Source of the DNA: Deltaproteobacteria bacterium
GTDB lineage: Bacteria; Desulfobacterota; Desulfobacteria; Desulfobacterales; SURF-15
Length of the DNA stretch: 23,209 nt
Direction: 5' to 3'
Assembly: GCA_024644775.1 (NCBI GenBank)
Contig: JAHEHB010000027.1
Coordinates: forward strand, 1 to 23,209
In this document: piece after piece, positions 15,169-23,097 of the stretch
Position numbering within the stretch: the first letter of the stretch is position 1
Layout: each line of letters starts with the position of its first letter
Program-made: the position numbers and the translations under genes
Notes under the pieces: model-generated
Database searches by the model: none
Seen by the model: the letters and a program-made list of their open reading frames with translations, nothing else
Told to the model about the DNA's origin: nothing

Positions 15169-15708
15169 TTACTTCGTTCCTGTTTTGCCGGCTTTCTTTC
15201 GTATATGTTCCTCTGCGTATTTTATACCCTTGCCTTTATAAGGCTCGGGAGGTCTCAAACGACGAATCGCCGCTGCAGCGTGCCCGAGTTGCTCCTTATT
15301 GATTCCGGACAGCTTTATCGTATTGTTTCTATCGATGGTTGCTGAAACGCCTTCCGGAAGATCAAATTGAACAGGACGAGAAAACCCCAGGTGGAAAACA
15401 ATCTGTTTGCCCTTGAGCTCGGCGCGATACCCGATGCCGTTAATTTCGAGTGTACGTTCAAAGCCATCGTTTACCCCGACAATCATATTGGCAACCAGGC
15501 TCCGGGTAAGTCCCTGAATTGACCGCGTCCCTCGATTATCTGATTCCCGCGTCACATGGAGCGTTCCTTCTTCTATCGTCAAATCGACCGATGGATGGAT
15601 GGATCGTGACAGCGAGCCCTTTGAACCTTCCACGGTGAGCACTCTGTCTTTATATGTCAACTTCGTTTTTTCTGGTACCGATATTGGCATTCTACCTACC
15701 CGGGACAT
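15169..15708 (-). CDS. rplF: 50S ribosomal protein L6
   Basis: 179 residues with the duplicated L6 fold. The start M-S-R-V-G-x-x-P-I and the C-terminal signature P-E-P-Y-K-G-K-G-I-K-Y are both present. L6 sits near the factor-binding and sarcin-ricin region of the large subunit. It is 15 bases after rpsH, with a GAGGAGT-type site before the ATG. Confidence 0.97.
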   Translation of the reverse strand: MSRVGRMPISVPEKTKLTYKDRVLTVEGSKGSLSRSIHPSVDLTIEEGTLHVTRESDNRGTRSIQGLTRSLVANMIVGVNDGFERTLEINGIGYRAELKGKQIVFHLGFSRPVQFDLPEGVSATIDRNNTIKLSGINKEQLGHAAAAIRRLRPPEPYKGKGIKYAEEHIRKKAGKTGTK

Positions 15709-15723
15709 ATGTAACTCCTCTTT

Positions 15724-16122
15724 TTACCAAAGCGTGCAGAGAATCTCTCCGCCGACGTTTTCTTTCTTGGCTTGGCGATCGGTCATGATTCCCTTCGACG
15801 TAGACAGGATCGCAATACCCGTGCTGTTGTAAACCGGCTTGATATCTTTACGCTTAACGTAAACGCGCCGGCTCGGCTTACTAACACGACCAATTCGACA
15901 GATTGCATGTTGCTGCTGAGGGCCATATTTCAGATAGATCCGTATCACCCCCTGTTTGTCGTCTTTTAAGTATTTATAATTCCGAATATATCCTTCGGCT
16001 TTCAGTACTTTCGCCAATTCTATTTTGATTTTGGCACCTGGAATATCAACGCTGTTAAATTTCGCACCTCCAGCGTTCCTGATTCGGGTTAGCATGTCCG
16101 CTATTGGATCACTGATCGACAT
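15724..16122 (-). CDS. rpsH: 30S ribosomal protein S8
   Basis: 132 residues. Opening D-P-I-A-D-M-L-T-R-I-R-N-A and C-terminal S-T-S-K-G-I-M-T-D-R-Q-A, followed by G-G-E-I-L-C, are diagnostic. S8 binds 16S rRNA helix 21, and in E. coli represses spc-operon translation at an mRNA site in the rplX-rplE region. No such mimic was identified here by eye. The upstream 132-base gap to rpsN carries a heptamer array. Confidence 0.97.
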   Translation of the reverse strand: MSISDPIADMLTRIRNAGGAKFNSVDIPGAKIKIELAKVLKAEGYIRNYKYLKDDKQGVIRIYLKYGPQQQHAICRIGRVSKPSRRVYVKRKDIKPVYNSTGIAILSTSKGIMTDRQAKKENVGGEILCTLW

Positions 16123-16222
16123 TCTTATCTCCTGTTGTTTGATACGCGATGCTGCGTGCGTGATTTTAGAAAAAATCTCGACAATTAAAACTGAACAGAC
16201 AAATTCCTCTAATATCGTGTTT

Positions 16223-16250
16223 CCAGTATGCAGTATCGAGCATCCAGCAT
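16223..16250 (+). repeat. four-unit heptamer array downstream of rpsN
   Basis: CCAGTAT, GCAGTAT, CGAGCAT and CCAGCAT follow one another without gaps, each differing from its neighbours at one to three positions (consensus CCAGYAT). The array begins 4 bases beyond the rpsN stop and lies wholly between rpsN and rpsH. Its sequence differs from the other two heptamer arrays in the window. Confidence 0.7.
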
Positions 16251-16254
16251 CCTT

Positions 16255-16440
16255 TTACCAACTAGATTTGATGACTCCTGGCAGCTTGGCCTGGGAGGCA
16301 AGCATTCGAAAACAGATGCGACATATACCAAATTTTCTCAGAAAAGCCCTCGGCCTCCCGCATATCGGGCACCGATTATAGTCTCTCACCTTGTATTTCG
16401 ATTTTCGCTTTGCTTTTATTTGCAGCGATGTTTTGGCCAA
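16255..16440 (-). CDS. rpsN: 30S ribosomal protein S14, short zinc-binding type, TTG start
   Basis: 61 residues, the type Z form. C24, C27, C40 and C43 form the zinc site (C-P-I-C-G-R and C-R-I-C-F-R), and the tail L-P-G-V-I-K-S-S-W is typical. S14 is in the head of the small subunit. The start is TTG at 16440, preceded by AGGAGG at good spacing; no ATG lies nearby in frame. The 107-base gap to rplE contains a weak nested inverted repeat (CCACC and CCTCG pairing with CGAGG and GGTGG) but no gene. Confidence 0.96.
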   Translation of the reverse strand: MAKTSLQIKAKRKSKYKVRDYNRCPICGRPRAFLRKFGICRICFRMLASQAKLPGVIKSSW

Positions 16441-16547
16441 ACGATCCTCCTTTACATCTACCCTTCTTGATAGTCAAATTTCCACCCCCCAAGTGGTAAA
16501 ATGCCTCGCTTGTACCGCTGTTTGACGAGGTGGTTCAATTTAATGGA

Positions 16548-17087
16548 TCAATTTCGAAACGGCATTCCGAGCAGCCGAATAAGTTCCTTACCTTCCTCAT
16601 CTGTTGTCGCCGTCGTCACAATGGTGATGTTCATTCCTTTGATCTTATCGATCTTATCATAGTCGATTTCTGGAAATATTATATGTTCCTTGATACCTAA
16701 AGAATAGTTTCCATGACCGTCCATTGCCTTTCCCGATACCCCCCTGAAGTCACGCACCCGGGGAAGCGCCACATTGACAAGTTTGTTACAAAAATCAAAC
16801 ATACGGTCGTGGCGAAGGGTTACCATACAACCGATGGGCATTCCCACCCTCAATTTGAAGGCAGCAATAGATTTTTTGGCACGGGTAATGACCGGTTGTT
16901 GCCCTGCGATAGATTTTAGTTCTACAACGGCTGAATCGAGTACTTTAATATTCTGAATGGCCTCACCCAAGCCCATATTCAATACAATTTTTTCCAATTT
17001 CGGTACCTGCATTCGATTCTTGTATTGAAAGGTTTCCATCAGGCGTGGAATAATTTCTTTTTCATAATGAATTCTAAAAACAGACAT
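16548..17087 (-). CDS. rplE: 50S ribosomal protein L5
   Basis: 179 residues from the ATG at 17087, the usual family length. An earlier in-frame ATG at 17099 is rejected because its codons form the Shine-Dalgarno (GAGGA) for the second ATG. Signatures: [11 protein letters not shown], then [17 protein letters not shown], and [10 protein letters not shown]. L5 binds 5S rRNA and touches P-site tRNA. Confidence 0.97.
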   Translation of the reverse strand: MSVFRIHYEKEIIPRLMETFQYKNRMQVPKLEKIVLNMGLGEAIQNIKVLDSAVVELKSIAGQQPVITRAKKSIAAFKLRVGMPIGCMVTLRHDRMFDFCNKLVNVALPRVRDFRGVSGKAMDGHGNYSLGIKEHIIFPEIDYDKIDKIKGMNITIVTTATTDEEGKELIRLLGMPFRN

Positions 17088-17113
17088 AACATTCCTCATT
17101 TGTGCGGTATCTC

Positions 17114-17443
17114 TCAGGCATCGATGATTTCATTGCATTTTTTGCAAGTGCGCACCTTTTTGCCATCCTCAAGACGCTTCATCGTGATTCGCACCGGTGA
17201 CATGCATTTATTACACATCAACATGACGTTGGACCAATGAATCGACCCTTCGCTTTCAACAATACCTCCTTGGCGATTCTGGGCCGTCGGTCTGGTATGT
17301 CGCTTCACCATGTTAATGTTCTCTACAAGCAATCGATTCTTGTTTTGTACGACCTTTAAAACTTTGCCGATTTTCCCTTTATCTTTGCCGGAAATAACCT
17401 TTACCTTGTCATCCTTTTTCAAACTGCATGGTTGTTGCGTCAT
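17114..17443 (-). CDS. rplX: 50S ribosomal protein L24 with cysteine pairs
   Basis: 109 residues. The KOW domain is at residues 10-40 ([20 protein letters not shown]). The C-terminal part carries C77-x2-C80 and C100-x2-C103, a likely zinc site absent from E. coli L24 but known in other phyla. L24 is an early assembly initiator of the large subunit. The ATG follows GGGAGG. It is 18 bases after rplN. Confidence 0.96.
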   Translation of the reverse strand: MTQQPCSLKKDDKVKVISGKDKGKIGKVLKVVQNKNRLLVENINMVKRHTRPTAQNRQGGIVESEGSIHWSNVMLMCNKCMSPVRITMKRLEDGKKVRTCKKCNEIIDA

Positions 17444-17461
17444 ACGAACTACCTCCCAAAC

Positions 17462-17830
17462 CTATAGAACCTCCGGGGCCAATGAAATAATTTTCATGAA
17501 TCGCTTACTCCGAAGTTCTCTTGCCACGGGTCCGAATATACGCGTTCCGATGGGTTCCCTCTGGGCATTTATTAACACCGCCGAGTTATCATCAAACCGA
17601 ATGTAGGATCCGTCCTGTCGCCTGATTTCCTTCTTGGTTCGAACCACTACCGCCTTTAACACGTCTCCCTTTTTAACCTTCGCATTTGGAATGGCTTCCT
17701 TTACGGACACAACGATAATGTCCCCGATGCGCGCATAGCGCCTTCGAGAACCTCCCAAGACTTTGATGCAATAGAGAACCTTCGCACCTGAATTATCGGC
17801 AACTGTCAATCGAGTCTCTGGCTGAATCAT
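17462..17830 (-). CDS. rplN: 50S ribosomal protein L14
   Basis: 122 residues, exact family length. [17 protein letters not shown] start, [14 protein letters not shown] and final I-x-S-L-A-P-E-V-L are canonical. L14 contributes to the intersubunit face, contacting 16S rRNA. It lies between rpsQ and rplX as in other S10/spc junctions. AAGGAA ribosome site. Confidence 0.98.
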   Translation of the reverse strand: MIQPETRLTVADNSGAKVLYCIKVLGGSRRRYARIGDIIVVSVKEAIPNAKVKKGDVLKAVVVRTKKEIRRQDGSYIRFDDNSAVLINAQREPIGTRIFGPVARELRSKRFMKIISLAPEVL

Positions 17831-17850
17831 TATTAACGTTCCTTCTGAAT

Positions 17851-18108
17851 CTATACCGCTTTTTCAAGGACCCTGCTGACCCGCCAGCGTTTGGTCCTGC
17901 TAATCGGTCTGGAGCCGGTGATCAGTACCTTATCACCTATACGACAGGAATTTTTTTCATCGTGTGCCGTAAATCGAGCACGTTTACGTATATATTTATG
18001 ATATGATGAATGTTTGACCAACCGCCCCACAAGCACAACAACGGTTTTGTCCATCTTGTCGCTAACAATCGTTCCTACCATTTGCCGTTTCATTCCGCGC
18101 GTTTTCAT
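17851..18108 (-). CDS. rpsQ: 30S ribosomal protein S17
   Basis: 85 residues, OB fold. [14 protein letters not shown], then [15 protein letters not shown] and S-R-P-I-S-x-T-K-R-W are diagnostic. S17 binds the 5' domain of 16S rRNA early in assembly. The ATG overlaps the rpmC stop by 4 bases, so translation is coupled. Confidence 0.97.
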   Translation of the reverse strand: MKTRGMKRQMVGTIVSDKMDKTVVVLVGRLVKHSSYHKYIRKRARFTAHDEKNSCRIGDKVLITGSRPISRTKRWRVSRVLEKAV

Positions 18109-18314
18109 TCACTTTTTCCGCTTTCGCTTGATTGTTTTTCCTTGAGGATCGTCTCAACCCTCGCAATATCGCGTTTGGTTTGTTTCAACCTCGCCGTGTT
18201 TTCAAGTTGGCCCGTCCCGTGCTGAAAGCGAAGGTTGAAAAGCTCTTGTTTGAGATCGACTCCTTTACGCTGTATCTCTTCAACGATCAATTCTCGAATC
18301 TCGTTGGATTTCAT
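18105..18314 (-). CDS. rpmC: 50S ribosomal protein L29
   Basis: 69 residues forming a two-helix hairpin: E-I-R-E-L, then L-F-N-L-R-F-Q-x-G-T-G-Q-L-E-N-x-x-x-L-K, and the basic I-A-R-V-x-T-x-L-x-E. It lies near the peptide exit and the SRP and trigger-factor docking site. It overlaps both neighbours (rplP and rpsQ) by 4 bases. Confidence 0.96.
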   Translation of the reverse strand: MKSNEIRELIVEEIQRKGVDLKQELFNLRFQHGTGQLENTARLKQTKRDIARVETILKEKQSSESGKSE

Positions 18315-18727
18315 GTGGTGTCGCTCCTTTCCACAAAGCGTGTCTTCACAGACAGCTTATGGGCTGCGAGTCGAAGGGCTTCTCTTGCCAATTCCACCGG
18401 CACACCTTCCATTTCATAAAGAATTTTACCTGGCCGGATCACGGCAACCCATCCTTCCGGAGCTCCCTTTCCTTTTCCCATTCTCACCTCGGCAGGCTTC
18501 TTCGTAAAGGGTTTATCCGGAAAAATACGGATCCACATTTTTCCGCCCCGTTTGACGTGCCGGGTCATTGCGATACGAGCCGCTTCAATCTCCTTTGCGC
18601 TGACGGTGCCGCACTCCACAGCCTGCAAGCCGTATTCACCGAAATCAAGACCGCTTCCCCGTCGAGCAACCCCCCTCATTCTTCCTCTTTGTTGTTTTCG
18701 ATATTTTACTTTCTTTGGACTTAACAT
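18311..18727 (-). CDS. rplP: 50S ribosomal protein L16
   Basis: 138 residues. Start [11 protein letters not shown], then R-x-G-x-x-L-x-F-G-x-[15 protein letters not shown] and [10 protein letters not shown]16 is close to the A-site tRNA and peptidyl transferase centre. The 82-base gap from rpsC holds two direct copies of GGTATCA about 20 bases apart (minus strand) and nothing else evident. Confidence 0.97.
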   Translation of the reverse strand: MLSPKKVKYRKQQRGRMRGVARRGSGLDFGEYGLQAVECGTVSAKEIEAARIAMTRHVKRGGKMWIRIFPDKPFTKKPAEVRMGKGKGAPEGWVAVIRPGKILYEMEGVPVELAREALRLAAHKLSVKTRFVERSDTT

Positions 18728-18809
18728 GCCCGCTATCCCCTGAAAATTCCTTAAATATAACCTGTTTTTTCCAGCTAGAAATGATACCCATCAAGAAATC
18801 AGTGATACC

Positions 18810-19466
18810 TCAGGCCGACACACCCGCCTCAATTTGATCTCTTTTTAAGATCTCTCCTTTGAATATAAATACCTTTACGCCGATAATCCCGTAAGTAGTA
18901 TTCGCTTCCGTGATTCCGTAGTCAATGTCAGCGCGAAGTGTGTGCAAGGGGACACGTCCTTCTCGATACCATTCCATTCTGGCCATCTCTGCGCCGCCCA
19001 ATCGTCCGGCACAAATAATCTTTATCCCTTTAGCGCCAAAGCGCATTGCAGATGATACCCCACGCTTCATGGCGCGTCGGAATGCCACTCTACGCTCGAT
19101 TTGCAGCGCCACGTTTTCTGCGACCAATTGAGCATCGATCTCAGGTTTTCTCACTTCCTGAATATCGATGAGTACCTCCTGAGCAATCATCTTCTCAAGA
19201 TCTTTTTTGAGAAGTTCAATTTCAGCGCCTTTTTTGCCGATAACAATTCCGGGTCTTGCGGTAAAGATTCGAAGTCTAACTCGCTTGGTGGACCGCTCAA
19301 CTTCAATTCTGGAAATCCCGGCATGATGAAGCCTCTTTTTTAAGTACTTGCGAATATTGAAATCTTCTAAAATATAATCCGAATAGTTTTTCCCGGCATA
19401 CCAACGAGATTCCCATGTCTTTACAATGCCTAGCCTCAAACCTACGGGATTTACTTTTTGGCCCAA
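18810..19466 (-). CDS. rpsC: 30S ribosomal protein S3, TTG start
   Basis: 218 residues. Start M-G-Q-K-V-N-P-x-G-L-R-L-G is universal for S3. The type II KH domain carries [11 protein letters not shown] at about residues 73-83, and the C-terminal domain ends in [10 protein letters not shown]3 lies at the mRNA entry and contributes helicase activity. The initiation codon is TTG at 19466 with AAGGAGG eight bases upstream; no alternative start preserves the conserved N-terminus. Confidence 0.97.
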   Translation of the reverse strand: MGQKVNPVGLRLGIVKTWESRWYAGKNYSDYILEDFNIRKYLKKRLHHAGISRIEVERSTKRVRLRIFTARPGIVIGKKGAEIELLKKDLEKMIAQEVLIDIQEVRKPEIDAQLVAENVALQIERRVAFRRAMKRGVSSAMRFGAKGIKIICAGRLGGAEMARMEWYREGRVPLHTLRADIDYGITEANTTYGIIGVKVFIFKGEILKRDQIEAGVSA

Positions 19467-19483
19467 GCTTTCGCCTCCTTTTG

Positions 19484-19822
19484 TTATGCTGAACTTTCTG
19501 ATAGAACGACGGTAATATGTGTTGTGCGTTTTAATATACGAGTGCCCCGGCCACGCGCCCTCGCCCTAAAGCGTTTGAGCATGGGGCCCCCATCTGCCAG
19601 TACATTTTCGATAACCAGGGTATCCACATCGATGTCAGGATGTTGATCGGCATTGGCAGCCGCCGATTGGATGACCTTTGAAAGAATTTTTGCAGATTTC
19701 TGAGGCATGAACTTCAGTGAGTCCAATGCTTTCTGCACCGGCATTCCCCGAATCGCACCGATCAGTTTTCGAACCTTCTGGGGTGAAATTCGCACATATT
19801 TGGATATTGCTTTGACCTCCAT
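19484..19822 (-). CDS. rplV: 50S ribosomal protein L22
   Basis: 112 residues. Markers are Y-V-R-I-S-P-x-K-V-R-K-L-I, then [10 protein letters not shown], and the tunnel-lining loop [15 protein letters not shown]. The loop lines the peptide exit tunnel. It is 16 bases after rpsS and 17 before rpsC. Confidence 0.97.
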   Translation of the reverse strand: MEVKAISKYVRISPQKVRKLIGAIRGMPVQKALDSLKFMPQKSAKILSKVIQSAAANADQHPDIDVDTLVIENVLADGGPMLKRFRARARGRGTRILKRTTHITVVLSESSA

Positions 19823-19838
19823 CTGGAATTCTTCCTTA

Positions 19839-20120
19839 TTATTTTTTCAGTTTTGATTTTTTGTCACCAGCGTGTCCGTAAAATGTGCGGGTTGGAGAGA
19901 ATTCTCCAAGTTTATGCCCCACCATGTTTTCAGAAACGAAAACCGGCACAAATTTTTTCCCGTTATGAACCGCCAGGGTAATCCCAACCATCTCCGGAAC
20001 GATCGTCGAGCGCCGCGACCAGGTTTTGATCACGTTGCTAGACCGACTTTCTTGGGTGGCAACAACTTTCTTCATCAATTTGGAATCCACATAGGGCCCT
20101 TTTTTTAAAGATCGTGGCAT
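19839..20120 (-). CDS. rpsS: 30S ribosomal protein S19
   Basis: 93 residues from the ATG at 20120. An in-frame ATG at 20135 is rejected because AAGGAA, the Shine-Dalgarno of the downstream ATG, lies within those extra codons. [11 protein letters not shown] start and E-F-x-P-T-R-T-F-x-G-H are canonical. S19 is in the head and contacts S13. A 130-base gap separates it from rplB and holds a GC-rich hairpin. Confidence 0.97.
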   Translation of the reverse strand: MPRSLKKGPYVDSKLMKKVVATQESRSSNVIKTWSRRSTIVPEMVGITLAVHNGKKFVPVFVSENMVGHKLGEFSPTRTFYGHAGDKKSKLKK

Positions 20121-20152
20121 ATTACGTTCCTTCATTTTCGATTTACGACCTG

Positions 20153-20180
20153 CCCGCCGCCATCAGACTATGCCGGCGGG
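20153..20180 (-). promoter_or_regulatory. GC-rich hairpin in the rplB-rpsS spacer
   Basis: CCCGCCG (20153-20159) and CGGCGGG (20174-20180) form a 7-bp all-GC stem with a 14-base loop. It lies about 35 bases upstream of the rpsS start on the message and has no T-tract. It may be a processing, stabilising or repressor-binding structure, or a dispersed repeat. Confidence 0.5.
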
Positions 20181-20250
20181 TATTCGATTTTCATAAGACA
20201 CTCAGGGTTAGATTTTCATCGAATCGCAACTCAAAAACCGAAAATATCTT

Positions 20251-21069
20251 TTATCTTCTTGTTACAATAAATTTGTCTGTTTGTCTGTTTTTCCTTGTCC
20301 GATATCCTTTTGTTGGAATTCCCCATGGTGTACATGGATGACGTCCTCCCGACGATCTGCCCTCTCCACCTCCCATGGGATGATCGACCGGATTCATGGC
20401 GACGCCGCGAACTTTGGGTTTTCGTCCAAGCCATCGTTTGCGACCTGCCTTCCCAAGAGAGATATTTTCATGATCCACGTTACCCAGTTGCCCGACGGTT
20501 GCCTTACATTCGATCAGAATCATTCGCACTTCTCCCGAAGGAAGTTTAACGAGCGCGTATCTATCCTCCTTTGCCATGAGCTGTGCGTACGTTCCGGCAC
20601 TCCTGACAATCTGACCACCTTTCCCCGCCTGCAATTCGATATTATGAATATGGGTACCCAAAGGAATATTTCGTAGGGGTAAGGCATTACCCGGTTTAAT
20701 GTCCGCAACCGAACCGGACATCACCGTCGCACCCACATCAAGATTTAAAGGCGCGAGTATGTAGCGTTTTTCGCCGTCTCTATAGTGAAGCAGTGCAATT
20801 CGAACCGATCGGTTCGGGTCGTATTCGATAGACGCTACTTTTGCCGGAATGTCGATCTTATCCCGTTTGTAATCGACGATTCGATAGTGGCGTTTCTGCC
20901 CTCCACCTCGATGCCGACAGGTAATGCGACCATAGGAATTTCGACCACCGGATTTTTTTATAACCTTCAAGAGACTTTTTTCAGGGGATTTTCGGGTAAT
21001 TTCTTCAAATGTGGGATATACCTGAAATCGCCTTCCCGGAGCTGTTGGGTTTACTTTTTTCAGTGCCAT
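20251..21069 (-). CDS. rplB: 50S ribosomal protein L2
   Basis: 272 residues, normal length. The C-terminal signature [13 protein letters not shown] is present. The first His, equivalent to E. coli H229, is kept, while the following His of many L2 proteins is Met here. L2 is one of the largest core proteins and is needed for subunit joining and peptidyl transfer. AGGAG ribosome site; 16 bases after rplW. Confidence 0.98.
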   Translation of the reverse strand: MALKKVNPTAPGRRFQVYPTFEEITRKSPEKSLLKVIKKSGGRNSYGRITCRHRGGGQKRHYRIVDYKRDKIDIPAKVASIEYDPNRSVRIALLHYRDGEKRYILAPLNLDVGATVMSGSVADIKPGNALPLRNIPLGTHIHNIELQAGKGGQIVRSAGTYAQLMAKEDRYALVKLPSGEVRMILIECKATVGQLGNVDHENISLGKAGRKRWLGRKPKVRGVAMNPVDHPMGGGEGRSSGGRHPCTPWGIPTKGYRTRKNRQTDKFIVTRR

Positions 21070-21085
21070 TCGGTACTCCTATATC

Positions 21086-21373
21086 TTAAACGCCTTCAAA
21101 AAAATCGATCCGTTCTCCAGGCATTAATGTTACGACGGCTTTTTTCCAATCTTTGCGCTTTCCGACGATCCATCCCCGGCGCTTCCTTTTACCCTTTATT
21201 TGCATCGTTTGGACGCTGGCCACTCTGACATTGAATAGTTGTTCAACGGCTCTTTTGATTTCCACTCGGTTTGAACTTCGGTCAACCTCAAAGGTGACTT
21301 GGTTATAGGAATCCTTTTGATTGGTTGTTTTCTCCGTAATGAGCGGTCGTTTTATGGTATCGTATTGAATCAT
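21086..21373 (-). CDS. rplW: 50S ribosomal protein L23
   Basis: 95 residues. [10 protein letters not shown] near the start, [24 protein letters not shown], and a basic G-K-R-K-R-R-G loop are typical. L23 docks trigger factor and SRP at the tunnel exit. The ATG overlaps the rplD stop (ATGA), giving translational coupling. Confidence 0.97.
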   Translation of the reverse strand: MIQYDTIKRPLITEKTTNQKDSYNQVTFEVDRSSNRVEIKRAVEQLFNVRVASVQTMQIKGKRKRRGWIVGKRKDWKKAVVTLMPGERIDFFEGV

Positions 21374-21993
21374 ACGAGCAGTCTCCTTTCGATAGTTTTG
21401 ATCGAAGACTCGAGCAAGAGCAATGATTGGTATTTGAGAATATCGTAGGTATTGAGCCCTTCACTTCTTAGCACTTTTACGTATGGCACATTCCGCGATG
21501 AACGCTCAAGCGTATCATTCTTTTGCTCTGTGACGATCAACGTGCTGGCCAGATTCAGGGCAGACATAACCTCCAGGAACTCCCTGGTTTTGATTCCCGC
21601 AAGTTGAAAATCATTGAGCACGACCAGGCTGTTTTCCTGCAGCTTGCGGGTTAATGCCATTTTAAGCGCTAATTTTCGAACGCGTTTCGGCATCTTATAA
21701 CCGTAAGATTTAGGCTTCGGACCGAAAACAACCCCGCCACCGCGCAAAAGTGGAGATTTGATATTGCCGCGTCGCGCACGTCCGGTACCTTTCTGTCTGA
21801 AAAGTTTTCTTCCGCTTCCCCTTATCTCAGAGCGGTTTTTTACCGAAGCCGTGCCCGCCCGCCTGGCTGCCAACTGCATGGTTACAACCTCATGCAGAAC
21901 GGTTGGTTTCACTGCTACATTGAACAGATCGTCCGCCAGCTTCACCTGTGAGACGGTTTGTCCTTTTTGATCGACAACATTTACAACCGGCAT
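21370..21993 (-). CDS. rplD: 50S ribosomal protein L4
   Basis: 207 residues from the ATG at 21993, which has GAGGA six bases upstream; an in-frame TTG at 22005 lies before that site and is rejected. The extended tunnel loop at about 66-76 reads [11 protein letters not shown]. In E. coli L4 also represses its own S10 operon by binding the leader. A perfect 15-bp hairpin lies just upstream of this gene and is a candidate control site. Confidence 0.97.
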   Translation of the reverse strand: MPVVNVVDQKGQTVSQVKLADDLFNVAVKPTVLHEVVTMQLAARRAGTASVKNRSEIRGSGRKLFRQKGTGRARRGNIKSPLLRGGGVVFGPKPKSYGYKMPKRVRKLALKMALTRKLQENSLVVLNDFQLAGIKTREFLEVMSALNLASTLIVTEQKNDTLERSSRNVPYVKVLRSEGLNTYDILKYQSLLLLESSIKTIERRLLV

Positions 21994-22008
21994 AATCGTC
22001 CTCAATTT

Positions 22009-22064
22009 AGAGCACGATTCATGATGTACGGCGCGGCACGCCCCTGTGACATGAATCGTGCTCT
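22009..22064 (-). promoter_or_regulatory. perfect 15-bp-stem hairpin between rplC and rplD
   Basis: AGAGCACGATTCATG at 22009-22023 and its exact complement at 22050-22064, with a 26-base GC-rich loop that can itself fold (GGCG at 22030 with CGCC at 22039). On the message the stem ends about 15 bases before the rplD start codon and close to its Shine-Dalgarno. No T-tract follows, so it is not an intrinsic terminator. Confidence 0.75.
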
Positions 22065-22077
22065 TTATACGTTTTGA

Positions 22078-22707
22078 TTATTCGAATGTAGGCTTTCTTA
22101 TGGATACCAATCCAGATCGATAGCCCGGTACTGGGCCCTTCAAAAGAAGGAGATGCTCGTCTGCGCGGATGTCGACAATCTCCAGATTTCGAACCGTTTT
22201 ACGATCGTTCCCATAATGTCCCGGTAGCTTTTTCCCCTTATTAACCTTGGAAGGGGTTGCACTGCACCCGATGGATCCCGGAATTCTATGAGAATTGCTC
22301 CCATGGCTTTTTCGACCTCCATGAAATCCATGCCGCTTAATTACACCGGAAAATCCCCGACCTTTCGAGGTGCCCGTAACGATTACCCGTTCTCCAACTT
22401 CAAACACATCCAGTTTGATCGCCTGGCCAAGGCTGTACTCATCGGGTTTGTCCACAGGGATTTCTCTTAACACAGCAAACCGGCCATCTCCACTTTTTTT
22501 CAGATGACCTTCCAACGGCTTTTTGATTCGAGATTTTTTTTTCTCATCGAATCCCAACTGCAAGGCATTATAGCCATCCGTTTCAATCGTTTTAATTTGC
22601 GTGACCACACACGGGCCTGCCTTAACGACAGTAACCGGTACATACTCCCCGTCTGGAGTAAACAGGCTGGTCATACCTAACTTTTTTCCGATAATTCCAT
22701 TAACCAT
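22078..22707 (-). CDS. rplC: 50S ribosomal protein L3
   Basis: 209 residues. G-K-K-L-G-M-T start, [16 protein letters not shown] and the tip segment H-R-x-P-G-S-I-G, followed by [10 protein letters not shown], are diagnostic. The position matching E. coli Gln150, which PrmB methylates, is Ala here (A150). L3 reaches the peptidyl transferase centre and starts assembly. Its ribosome site is weak (AGGA about 15 bases upstream), consistent with coupling to rpsJ 20 bases before. Confidence 0.97.
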   Translation of the reverse strand: MVNGIIGKKLGMTSLFTPDGEYVPVTVVKAGPCVVTQIKTIETDGYNALQLGFDEKKKSRIKKPLEGHLKKSGDGRFAVLREIPVDKPDEYSLGQAIKLDVFEVGERVIVTGTSKGRGFSGVIKRHGFHGGRKSHGSNSHRIPGSIGCSATPSKVNKGKKLPGHYGNDRKTVRNLEIVDIRADEHLLLLKGPVPGYRSGLVSIRKPTFE

Positions 22708-22727
22708 ATCGCTTGCAGCTTCCTATG

Positions 22728-23048
22728 CTAAAGTTTAATTTCCACATCCACACCCGGAGAAAGATCTAGCTTCATCAATGCGTCCACAGTCTGTTGTGTA
22801 GGTTCTAGAATATCGAGAAGTCTCTTATGGGTTCGGATTTCAAACTGTTCCCGCGATTTCTTATCGATATGCGGGGAACGAAGTACACAATATTTGCTGA
22901 TTCGAGTTGGCAAAGGGATGGGTCCAATGACTTTTGCACCTGTCTTATTGGCTGTATCAACAATATCGGTCGCCGATTGATCTAAAAGCTTATGATCATA
23001 GGCCTTGAGTCGAATCCGTATTTTCGTGTTCTTTATCATGGGAACCAT
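22728..23048 (-). CDS. rpsJ: 30S ribosomal protein S10
   Basis: 106 residues. [11 protein letters not shown], then G-P-I-P-L-P-T-R and the C-terminal L-S-P-G-V-D-V-E-I are canonical; S10 also serves as NusE in antitermination. Two ATGs three codons apart are possible (23048 or 23039). The first is kept because GAAAG lies just before it, while neither has a strong site. It leads the S10 cluster behind tuf, in the spacer holding a 15-bp triplicate. Confidence 0.96.
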   Translation of the reverse strand: MVPMIKNTKIRIRLKAYDHKLLDQSATDIVDTANKTGAKVIGPIPLPTRISKYCVLRSPHIDKKSREQFEIRTHKRLLDILEPTQQTVDALMKLDLSPGVDVEIKL

Positions 23049-23052
23049 CTAT

Positions 23053-23097
23053 CTTTCTTTGTTCTATCTTTCTTTATTCCGGCTTTCTTTATTCGAG
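23053..23097. repeat. exact 15-bp-period triplicate between tuf and rpsJ
   Basis: CTTTCTTTRTTC occurs at 23053-23064, 23068-23079 and 23083-23094, exactly 15 bases apart, each followed by a different triplet (TAT, CGG, GAG). Copies two and three are identical in the 12-base core; copy one differs at one base. On the message this is three GAAYAAAGAAAG units running from the tuf stop to just before the rpsJ start. Confidence 0.85.

Noticed and set aside
16490..16545. Nested inverted repeats between rplE and rpsN as an S8 binding mimic.
   Set aside because: Stems are short and interrupted, and the known S8 target in E. coli lies elsewhere in the operon; there is no visible match to the 16S helix 21 core.
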